From positions 2,503,408-2,567,407 of the forward strand of contig JACEVL010000130.1 of assembly GCA_020284085.1 (NCBI GenBank): DNA of 64,000 bases, given 5' to 3'. Of the stretch, positions 21,890-32,179 are shown piece after piece. The notes beneath the pieces were generated by a model. It saw only the letters and a list, made by a program, of their open reading frames with translations, ran no database searches and was not told where the DNA came from. The DNA comes from Aporrectodea caliginosa (lineage: Eukaryota > Annelida > Clitellata > Crassiclitellata > Lumbricidae). Positions within the stretch are counted from its first letter, which is position 1, and the number at the start of each line of letters is the position of its first letter. The position numbers and the translations under genes are program-made.

Positions 21890-23556
21890 CAGGGCCGTAT
21901 TATCCATTAGGCACAGTAGGCACTGTGCCCGGGGCCTACGAACCTTTCAGGGGCCTACGCAAATCTGAAATTGAGACATTGCAAAATTGGTTTAATGATT
22001 GAATTTGATGCGAAAATGAAAAAAGGAAATGTCTAATTCTAATTTAATAAGTTTTTGTAATTGTACTGAAACAGTTTAACTTTAAAATAATAACTTAACA
22101 TAAAGTTAAGTTAAGCTGTGCAACAGCCTATTTTATGTGAACTTTACTCAACATTCCAAAAAGCATATCGAGATTAAAAATCAAAACATGTGTTGTGTGT
22201 CTGTAGCAAGCGCACGTCACAATGAGCTATATACTGTTTTGCTCATCTTTGACTAACATTATCAAGTAGCCTAATGTACAGCATATTTTAATAGGATCCT
22301 CAAGATGAATAATAGGCTAATCATAATGCATTCGATTCCGATCTGCACAAGTCAGCTTGCATGCAAATGGAGTTTATGCCTGTTTGTATATTCGAGTGCA
22401 TAAGCTAAGTCGTGAACATGCTTGAATGATTATCATGATGTGGCCTACTTGCTTCGAAACTACACGAAGAAACTCAAAAACTGGCGTGTAGGCCCTATAT
22501 ATAGGCCTATGGGTGTATGCATAGGGCCTAGTCTATGTGCATATTTCATGGAGTTATCGTCTTGCACGACTTCCCGGATTATTGTTTATACTTTGCTTAC
22601 GTAAGAAAGTCAAAGGAAATAAAGTCTATTTGATGCAATCTGTCGAAGAACTAAAAGTGATTTATGTCCTGCTTCGCATGTCATTGTGAATGCAAATCAA
22701 ATCCAATGATCTAATGATACACGCATTTTTCAAATTTCTGTAGTCTTGCATGACTGACACGTCATGCTCTAAGTGCGAAATCATAGCTTGTAATTGTAGC
22801 TGTAACTGCACATTTATATAGCACCGTGACCACATCGATGCAGACTCATCATTAGGCGCTCCAGACCTAACACAATGAGACCACAATCAAACAGAATGGT
22901 CTTCAAGCGTTTGCGGTAAAGAGGGAAAGAGAGGCTGAGGAGTTCATGTCGCAGGTTGTTGGGCAACTTATTCCCGGATGATGTGCCGACCACACTCCAG
23001 CATGACGTCAATAAATAATCTGCATGCGTAATTATGTGTTTAGCTTTAGTGCAGAGCTGGCAGTTGGGGTCTACGAATGCAAGAGTGCCTATTGGACCTA
23101 CGACGACCTTAAAACGACCCTGTCCATGATAGTTACTTTTTAAAGCTTGCATTAAATCCAATGATCTATTGATGTAGGCCTGTTTCAATTTTGTTTCATT
23201 GTTTTTAAAGTGCGAGATCATAAATTAGAACTGCAAATTTATATAGCACGAATTCGATGCAGACTCATCATAGGCGCTCCAGAGAGTCCAGACGTAACAC
23301 AATGAAACAGAATGGTCTTCAAGCGTTTGTGGAAAAGCGGAAAGAGAGACTGAGGAGTTCATGTCGCAGGTTGTTAGGCAACTTATTCCCGGATGATGTG
23401 CCGACCACACTCCAGCATGACGTCAATATATAATCTGCATGCGTAATTATAGTAATTATGCATTTAGCTTTAATGCATAGCTGGCAGTTGGGGTCTACGA
23501 ATGCAAGAGTGCCTAAACTGCCTAGGGCCTATAGGACGACCTTAAAACGGCCCTGG
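21890..23556. mobile_element. Composite hAT-type element with tandemly duplicated LINE-bearing segment
   Basis: The left end CAGGGCCGTATTATCCATTA and the right end 'gaccttaaaacggccctg' match the 410-bp MITE at 8336-8745. Between them, a ~430-bp segment occurs twice (about 22688-23126 and 23157-23556), each copy holding a minus-strand L2-like reverse transcriptase end (NKLPNNLRHELLSL, YRKRLKTILF) and a right end of the MITE. No 8-bp duplication is visible at the outer limits, as expected after rearrangement. Confidence 0.6.
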
Positions 23557-24473
23557 ATAAATGAGGAGGAGGGCGACACTCATCACCTTTGCTACGACAC
23601 AGTGTCATTAAACAGTATAAGCTTACAGGCCTAATAACCAACCATTTCAGTATAGGCCTAGCCTGTGTCTTAGCTCGAATTTCAGGCAGACAGTCTGTAC
23701 TGCGTTGGATCATCATTATTAGGAACATCATTACTATACTCTCTGGTACGGTATAACATCCTGTAATCTGGCAGATGTAGGCCCCGACTGATCCATGTAG
23801 GCCTATGCATCACTGAAACCGAGCTTCATTAGCGTTTTCAGTATTGGATGGAGATTGGGTCTCACCCATCTGAAGTCATAACCGAGTCTGGATACCAGCA
23901 GACAGGAACCGTTACGTAGACCTAGGCCTACATACTATGCTGTAGGCTTAAAATACAGGAGTTCGTTTGCTCGACAGGCCTGGACCAAAGTAGGCCTACT
24001 CATTCCATAGCATATAGTTAGCCTCGCACGATCAACAGGATATTAGTAGCCTAATCGTAATTGCGAGATTTCTACAGCGTCCAAAGAAAGTTAATACTAA
24101 CTTAATAGGCTCGGTAGGCTATGAGTTCGAGGTAAAGTGTCATCTCTGAGTGTCAATTACAGTGCAAAACAAGACGAAAATGGATAATGGATAAACTTCA
24201 TGGTGCATCGGTTAGTACGAAATCAAACCTTGGTCCGTTCCGATGTCAACCTATTCTGGTTACCAAAATATCGGCTAGGCTACCATGAAAATGATTTTCG
24301 GCCCCGTGAAATGTAACTCAATATGCAGTCTTTCTGATAAAACGTAGGTCTAATGTTGACCGATAGGCCCTAGGGCTACACGTACAACAGCATACGTCAG
24401 TCTTTGATAGGATGTAAAAGTAGGCCTACTCGATTTTATTAGCCTATAGCGACCTTATAATTATGGCCTCCTC

Positions 24474-24835
24474 GACCCTGCTCATTTTTCAATGAATTGA
24501 TCGGTTGAATAAGTGCCACATACGTACGCCATATTAAGGTCTCCATGTAGCCTACGGATCGTGCTAGCCTGAGAAAGAATGAAATTTAAATCTCTGAAAT
24601 ACATGTTAGCCAACTTGGAGAAACGCGATCCGTTTGCTCCTGCTCTTACACAGAGGAGTATGGGACGCAGCCTACGTTTTAACTAGGGTGTGACCGATTG
24701 GCATTATTTGCCGATTTCAGATTCCGGATAGGCCTAGTTGGCCTGCTTCTCTGCCGATTCCGGATCCGCTCGGATTAATCGGCAATATTCATTTTCACAT
24801 GGTTCTAGGCACTGCTTCTTACTCAAAAGCTCGAC
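24474..24835. repeat. Segmental duplication, copy 1
   Basis: This stretch and 28517-28905 share long near-identical blocks, for example ccaacttggagaaacgcgat and cacagaggagtatgggacgc, over about 360 bases. Copy 2 has a 25-base insertion near its start and small indels elsewhere. Confidence 0.85.
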
Positions 24836-25076
24836 TGTTCGCCATTTTTGTTGATGCGTCGACTCATAATTTATTATTTTTGCACGGCTTTCAATTATAA
24901 AGAATTAAAGAATACCGCAGGAGGTCGCCAAAACAGGTTACTTCTTTTTGGTCAAAAATATTACTTCGTTTGGCATTTGTATCGGTAGTCCAGGGATGCG
25001 CCGAATCCGATTAATCGGTCCGCGACAAAATCCGGCGAAAACCGATATTTGCCGACCAAAATTCGGTCAAACTCTA
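24684..25076. mobile_element. hAT-like non-autonomous element (CCGATT-rich)
   Basis: The ends read TAGGGTGTGACCGATT and, inverted, TAGAGTTTGACCGAAT, with CCGATT/CCGGAT words repeated in both flanks. It resembles the better-bounded element at 36431-37208. An exact target duplication is not seen (gttttaac against gttgcaaa). Confidence 0.55.
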
Positions 25077-25987
25077 GTTGCAAATTTAGAGCTGACATCG
25101 ACTGGTTGAGTGGTTGTTCTGTTGCACTGTGATTCGCAGGGCCTACCTTATAAGCAAATGAGGCCCGTCTAAATGCTACCGGTAGCCTACTGACGTCTTC
25201 GTAAATTGGAACCTCGGAAACCGCGATTAAAGAAGTAGGCTACATGCAAGTGAACGAAGTCACTATATACAATGTACCAGTATCTTACCGAGTATAGCGA
25301 TTGTTTTCGCTTGAGAGTTTAACGGCGGCGGATCTGGGGACTACCGGTCCTGTATCGTAATTACCATAAAGATGCCTAGGCCTATATAATATAGATAGGC
25401 TATTACAGTAGACTTTTAGAACGAGCAACATTAGGCCTACAGCTGGGTGTCAGTTAGACCTACTGGTATTTATCCCTATAGGGGTCGTCCATACAGGACG
25501 TCCGAAAAAAATGATCTAGGCCTACTACTGGACCCATCCCTCCCTCCCCCTTTGCGGACATCCACATCAGAGGGGGACTCGCTAGCGTCGCTACAAGACT
25601 CCTGCGGTCGGCAGCACGGACTCACATAGGCTACCCATCATTGCCATCAACCGACTTTTCCTTTCTGCTGCTTTGGCATGCCAAACACGAATCCACTTTT
25701 TAACGTCATCACCATTGTAATTGAACATTTATATAGCGCCGCTCAAAAATCAGTTGTGGAACTATTGTTCCACAGTTCTTGTGCATGCTGATGAAGTGTT
25801 TATATTCAGCTGTCTGCAACGGAACAATACTATTATTCCACATTACTAATCATTAGGCCTACTAAAGATGAATAAGTTTAGCAATGTCTGCCATCAAAAT
25901 GTCATGCGGACGTCCGCACCCCATTCCCCTTTCCCGCATTGGGATGATCCTCATTGCGGACGTCCTTTATGAATGACCCCATAGGGC

Positions 25988-26560
25988 CTATAGGCCTATG
26001 GCCCTTTGGATCACCTTGTCACCTTGTGCCGTCGATTCGATGAGAATCCTAGCGACCGTCATAGTCAACCTTCTCCACGTGTTCCGATCTCTCGTCGCCT
26101 CTCTCAGCTCCGGAAGCTTCACCTTCATCGTCTCATATATCTCCTCCATCCATCTTCTTCTCGGTCGTCCTCTTCCCCTCCTCCCCTCCCCGCACGCCAG
26201 CATCGTCTCCTTTTCCAGTCCGTCCGCGCCCATCACATGTCCAAAATACGTCATTTTCTGTCTTGCTGCTCTCTGCCTCAATGTCATATCTCCTCTCCAG
26301 TGTCCTATCTCCTCCAGTATGTATTCATTTGTTCTCTTCTCAGTCCAGGGGACCCTCAACGTTCTCCTCCAAATCCACATTTCACATGCCTCGATCTTCT
26401 TCTCCAGTGCCTTGGTTTTTGTCCATGCTTCGCACCCATACAGCACTACTGGTAGTATATATCATTGCTTTTACGATTCTTGTTTTCGTCTCCAGGCTCA
26501 CAGATTTGTCCTTCCATATTCAGCTTAAAAGTTCTGTTGTGTATTATAAGTCGTTTAGTC
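25988..26560 (-). mobile_element. RTE/LINE endonuclease-reverse transcriptase C-terminus
   Basis: The minus-strand frame gives VVLYGCEAWTKTKALEKKIE, MWIWRRTLRVPWTEKRTN, LRQRAARQKMTYFGHVMGAD and GRRGRGRPRRRWMEEI, the ordered C-terminal blocks of LINE ORF2 proteins often annotated as endonuclease-reverse transcriptase or craniofacial development protein 2-like. The frame stays open for 152 codons, so this copy is fairly young. The catalytic YADD region and endonuclease are absent (5' truncation). Confidence 0.85.
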
Positions 26561-27541
26561 GAATAGCCTACTAATTTATGCGAATTCTTTATAATTACAT
26601 GTACGCTACGTACAACATCATACATGTACACGGAATTTTGCAGAAATTCGTTATGCGAAATTTGTTAACATTAGGCCTACACTAAGTCAAATCCCGGCCC
26701 TTCTAACTTATGACCTAGGCTAAATCTCAATAGCCTCCCTGGATCAACATCACTGTTCGCCAATAATCAATTAATATTAATGTAACAAGTTGCAATTAAT
26801 TATGTCATCTTGATATTGTGAATAAACGAAACGTGACTGAAATCGATTGACTGAAGCATCCATTTAGTACGTACGCAAAATTCCGGGGAAAATTAATTGA
26901 CCCCTCCCTCCCCATACGCATGTGTACTTTTAGCAATCCCCCACCCCCCATATGCGTACGTACGCTTGACACGCACCCCCTCCCCCAATCGTATAGAACG
27001 GCCTGTATCTCGACTGAATAGGGCAGGCGGCCAAACTGTCGGGACTCAGTGCACAGCTGCAAGACAGTCAATAGCAGTCAGAGGTATGGGACATACAAGT
27101 GTGTGGTTCTTTCCCACAGCCCTACTTAGCCCTATTAATTGCCTGATAGCTGAACTGTGTCTCATTTGAAGGAAGGCCAATATAGACAGTATAATCGAAG
27201 TTTACCCCCCCCCCTTCCTATGGTACACAATCAGACAGAGGCGACCATCCTATCGGGGGAATGAAGCAGAAATCTTCATAGGCTTTTCAGGGGGGGGAGA
27301 AATTTTTTTACATTAAACGCCTGCTCAGTTTTTTCATTTCACAAATTTATCGATGTGTTTTTCATTTGAAAAATGCTTTTCTTTGTTTTAAAAATAATAA
27401 AATCATTGTGCTGTTCTCGGACCGAGCTGACGATTAGACCTAGTCTTCAATTTCGTAATTTTGACGTATCGTACATGCATATACTCAAGCGATTAGACAT
27501 CGAGGTGATTGTAGGCTTGCAATAGGCCTATCTTACAGAAA

Positions 27542-28177
27542 ATGTTTCAGATTTCTGGTTCCTGTTCAAGAATCTTGCAATCAACCTATGCTGACATGGC
27601 AGTTGCTGCTCAGCTGAATGAGCTGATACGTCAGTGCAGTCAGAACCTGAAACTGATAAGAGAAAATGAACATTCATGGCAGTCTCTAGTTACGGAAGCA
27701 CAACGATTTGCAAGGGCCCACGATGTTGATGCAAACTTTCCGGTTCATCGAGCAAGACGACCACCCAGGCAACATGACCAGAAACATGAGAAAAGGACAG
27801 TAGGGCCTAAATGTGGTGCTCATAAGCACAGACACCTTATTGGTGTTTACTATACAACACTGGATACGGTTGCTTGTCAACTAGAGGCAGTGACGGATCC
27901 ACAAAGTTTATGAGGGGGCAAAATGGGCGTCCGAAGGAAGATCGTCGAGGCGCGCAGCACCTCGACGATCTTACCAACAATAATTATTATAGTGGCCCGC
28001 AGGCCAACAAAATTAATGTTGGCCACCTCTTACCTACATGATGCAGGCACAGGCACTGACGATGATGACGAACAAAACACAAATCTGTCAACAGGACAGT
28101 GTATTGAAAGCAGTTACGTTAAGCCGGCCATTAGGCCTACGTGTGATATGGCAAAGTTTCAGGCTATCCCATGCTGA
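27542..28177 (+). pseudogene. hAT (ZMYM1/DUF4371-like) transposase fragment
   Basis: The plus-strand frame 27542-27895 contains WQSLVTEAQRFARAHDVDAN, FPVHRARRPPRQHDQ and GVYYTTLDTVACQLEA. This order is characteristic of the middle of hAT transposases annotated as zinc finger MYM-type protein 1-like. The similarity stops abruptly at about 27890, where 'cagtgacggatcc', which looks like another hAT end, begins. The following frame (27923-28177) shows no family likeness. It is a decayed transposase, not a host gene. Confidence 0.7.
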
Positions 28178-28516
28178 TCAACAGCTTAAACAAAATCCTG
28201 GTCTCTCTCTGCGGTGACCAGCTGCTGAGCTCAGCGAGTTATGAGTCGCATCTGCATTCTGAAAAATTGACTGAGATCAACCATATGGTTGATAACTGGT
28301 TCGCACCTCTGACAGTATTAATTAATTAGCGTGTGAACGAGACGCTACTGCGGCTACTCTATCACTACAACTGGACGAAATTGTCGATCCCAATTGGCTA
28401 CGTACGCGCTCTGCTGCTCTGTAGAAGCACCTATTGTAATTTTAGTATGCCTACTTAATATGTTAGTACTGTCTGGCCGCTCTGGCGGTATGCCTCTGTC
28501 TGTGGATCTCCTGGAT

Positions 28517-28905
28517 CCTCTTGACCCTGCTCATTTTTCAATGAATTCATCGGTTGAGATCCTTCACCACCGCTGCCCGTTTTAATAAGTGCCACGCCAT
28601 TTAAGGTCTCCATGTAGCCTACGGATCGTGCTAGGCTGCTAGCCTGAGAAAGGACGAAATTTAAATCTCTGAAATAGGCCTACATGTTAGCCAACTTGGA
28701 GAAACGCGATCCGTTTGCTCCTGCTCTTACACAGAGGAGTATGGGACGCAGCCTACGCTCTAACTAGTAGTGACCGATTGGCATTTTTGCCGATTTCCGA
28801 TTCCGGATAGTTGGCCTGTTTTTCTTCCGATTCCGGATCCGCTCCGATTAATCGGCAATATTCATTTTCACATGGTTCTAGGGACTGCGTGTTACTCAAA
28901 AGTGT
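28517..28905. repeat. Segmental duplication, copy 2
   Basis: This is the partner of 24474-24835. It includes the left part of the CCGATT-rich element but stops before that element's right end, which shows that the element was present before the segment was copied, or that the copy was truncated inside it. Confidence 0.85.
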
Positions 28906-29740
28906 TACTCTAATGTTAACAAGCCTTCATATTTTGTAGCGCCTATAAATGTTGCTTGATTAGTGAACTAAAGTTAAAGAATTCAAGAGTAAAATTGTGC
29001 TTCAAATTTTGATAATTGAAATTTTCTCTTTTGTCGACCAATCGTCTTGGGGTCGTCGTCGTTGGGGGGAAATCTGATGACATCAGGGGAATGCTTCATA
29101 GGCGTAAGGGGGATGGACGCCCCTGCAATCAGATGCATTTGGGTACGATGCGTACGTACTAAATGGATGACCCCCAGCCCCAGAGACGTTATGCAAGTCT
29201 TCAGAAATAAAATGGACGATTTTATCAAACAGAAAATTATCTCGAGGACAGAGCAAAAAGAATGAGTTTCTTCATACAACGAAGTTTTCTTGAATGGTCT
29301 CTCTCCATCTTTTTCACACAACGTGGGTATCTATAATATCATGAGTGGAGTGCTTCTGAGTAGTCTACCTTGAAGGGGCGCTACATACAACTTCCTTAAT
29401 AACAACGTAGAATATGGCTAATTAGTTTGTAGCTGTACTCTGCAGTACATCTTATGATACACATAATTATTAACTTTCTGTTTCAAATGTGCATTAAATG
29501 GCCATGAACTGACGTAAGCCTGTCACTATTTCAACAAAATGCTACTTTCAGTTACATTCTGAAATTATGGCCTGTCACTGTAAAATTTTAATCTATTTCA
29601 ACTCCTTGCCAACAGTTTTTAAGTGGAATAAACTTAACTATATAATAACAATTCCAGTTATTTAGCAGCCAACTGTAATCATGATACATAATACATGTAC
29701 ATGCACCATATGCTGCTGGCAAGTCATGCAGCCATATTAA

Positions 29741-29803
29741 CCCTTTAACGACGAGCTGCCTATGGTTTCCCATACATATTAGTACACGTTCGTCGTTAAA
29801 GGG
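29741..29803. mobile_element. 63-bp piggyBac-like micro-MITE
   Basis: TTAA lies at 29737-29740 and 29804-29807. The element starts CCCTTTAACGACGA and ends with its exact inverse. The TTAA target and the CCC-type termini are typical of piggyBac. Only about 35 bases separate the two arms. Confidence 0.75.
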
Positions 29804-29807
29804 TTAA

Positions 29808-30242
29808 ACGTGTTTCTGGCTAGCATGATGCATTTACTGTTGCCTGCTGGTTAATCTGAAATTTGGTTAAGATGAGATGCTTATTCTGCTAGTACCCTGT
29901 CTCTTGTCTAAACTGATTTGCACTGTAATAATTATTAATCAATCAGCTTTGATGGGAGCAAATTAGTTAGGCTAAAATAAAAGCAGCAACAAGCAAGTTC
30001 ATCATACACTACAATCCATTTATAAAGTGAAAACGTCAAACCTATTTTCACAAGTTAAAATTTGTAACTAAACGTTTATGTGAGATACAGTACATTACAA
30101 ATCACAGGCTAGATCTTAAAGTGATGACGAAAGCAACATTTGGTGATAAAAATTAAATTTAAAGTTTATCACAGACATCTTAAAAACTCCCTATATAGTG
30201 TAGGAGTTTCATACATTTCATTTATGACTGCACACAAATCAT
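29808..30242 (-). other. Presumed 3' UTR and flank of DCLRE1C
   Basis: This sequence lies directly after the stop codon of the Artemis gene on the minus strand. I see no canonical AATAAA close to the stop. The 3' end is therefore not fixed. Confidence 0.4.
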
Positions 30243-32179
30243 TCACGAAGAAAACATATCATCACTGGAGCTCAGTTTGATGCCATCAGTGTTAGAAGGC
30301 AGCTGACGAGGCCAGAGCCGCGGCTTGTTGCTTCTGTGCAAGAACACTAATCGATTGTTCGAGTTTTGTGGCAGAGTCGAGTCATCGCAGTTCGGTGCAT
30401 TTTCAACAAAGTTTTCTTGACTACCAGTTGAAAGCGACGATTCAGACGAACTACTTGATGAAGCTGTTGAAGAATATTGTGCAAAGCGGTGCTGCTCTTT
30501 CATGTAACTCGTGCCTGCGTCATTTACATCGTCGTCATCGATTACAATTACATCCGAACCATTTACAGCTGTCCTTGAAAATCTCAACGCTCGTTCCTTG
30601 ATCACACACTCGTACGTGCATTTGCGTTTGCTTATAATTTCAGCATCGCTATCGTATCCACTTTCTTTGTCTGTTTCTTCAAACTCGTCATCGCCTTCGT
30701 AGTCATCGCTTAACGAATCACCTTCCGAGTTCTTAGCAACGTGGTCCCGCTCGACCATCTGTTTATCGCACCATGCGGCAACCTTTGCAGTACAGTCCTT
30801 ATCAAATTCAGAAGGAGAATGCAGAGAACTATCGTCTGAAGACAAATCTATGCACTCGCAACTTACTGCAGGTACATCAGAAAGCGAAACAGTAGCAGGT
30901 ACTTGTTGTCTTTTGTAGGGTGAAGTGCCAACGTCGACTGTGATGTCACTGTCAATCGTTTGCGAGGTTTGTATTTGGCTGTTGCTTCCATTCAACCACA
31001 CAAAAACCGGATCAACAGCTCCATTGTCACTGTTGTCATCGACAACAATGACATCAGACATGTCGGTTTCTTCAGATATATCGACACATGCCTGTAGACC
31101 ATTTGAAATAGGTGCACAAGATGGTGGTACTGGAGGAGATTTAGTCCCACATTCTGCAGATTTTGCATCGTCTGACTCCACCTTGTATCCTGTGTCATCA
31201 ATATGAGTTTTGTATATTGTATCTTTTAACTCCACTTCGACTTTTTCATCTGTTACGGAAAGCTCAGTATTGCTTTTTTGAATATTTGAATCTACATAAG
31301 ACTTAGCTGGGATCTCAATCTGTGACTCAGGAGCGAAGAGAGATGGTGACTTTGATGCGACAGGAGGCGGTAACTCTGGAACAATGGAAGGTGGTAATTC
31401 TGGTACAATGGCTGGTGATGATTCTGGTGCAATGGAAGATGGTGATTCTGGTGCAATGGCTGGTGATGATTCTGGTGCAATGAAAGGTGGTGATTCTGGT
31501 GCAATGGCTGGTGATGATTCTGGTGCAATGGAAGGTGGTGATTCTGGTGCAATGGCTGGTGATGATTCTGGTGCAATGGAAGGTGGTGATTCTGGTGCAA
31601 TGGCTGGTGATGATTCTGGTGCAATGGAAGGTGGTGATTCTGGTGCAATAGCTGATGATTCTGGTGCAATGGAAGGTGATTCTGGTGCAATGGCAGATGG
31701 CAACACCGGTTCAGTGAGAGGCAGTAGTTCTGGTGCTGTGGGTGGACCTGGTCCATCACTATCATCTTCACTCATGTAAGACACAAGAGATCCTGGTTCT
31801 AGAACAAATGCTGCAGTATTTTCCATTTCTGGATCTGTATCGGACTCTTCAGTCATTGCACTCCCTTCATCCCGGTTTAAACTATCCCCACTCGCTCCTA
31901 CAGTTTCAGATTCCTGTGCAGAATTCTGCACGTCGTCGGCTCCTGGGTCTGAGCTTGGGGACTTTGTCACCACTTCAGAATTTCCGTTACATCCCTGACT
32001 ACTAAACAAGAGTGGAAATTCACAGTGTGTACCATCAGATTTAAGATCTTTTGAATCAGACTTTGATGACAAATGGAAGTGATCATCACACTTGGCAACT
32101 TTTGGTACAGGTGCAGAAAAGTGTTTGTCGTCCTCATCAAATATCAGTCTTAAAGAGTCTGAAGTATGTGACTGCTGAC
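30243..32179 (-). CDS. DCLRE1C: DCLRE1C exon 11: long repeat-bearing regulatory tail
   Basis: This 1937-bp terminal exon starts after the acceptor TTTCTTTAG and joins exon 10 through a split Ser codon (A|GT). It encodes 645 residues, mostly Ser, Pro, Glu and Asp, and is predicted to be disordered. From about residue 544 to 683 an 8-residue unit (PES-P-x-IA) repeats about 17 times. After it come DVIVVDDNSD (~773), CIDLSSDD (~840) and DVIVIDDDD (~944). The protein ends SSDDMFSS. The plus-strand and frame-shifted open frames over the repeat are shadows. Confidence 0.9.

Noticed and set aside
22689..23221. Host gene encoded on the minus strand (135-codon frame)
   Set aside because: The C-terminal part (NKLPNNLRHELLSL, YRKRLKTILF) is an L2-like reverse transcriptase end and is repeated in tandem at 23225-23410.
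31384..31779. Plus-strand ORF of Gly/Asp/Ser/Ala repeats
   Set aside because: It is the antisense of the in-frame DCLRE1C repeat.
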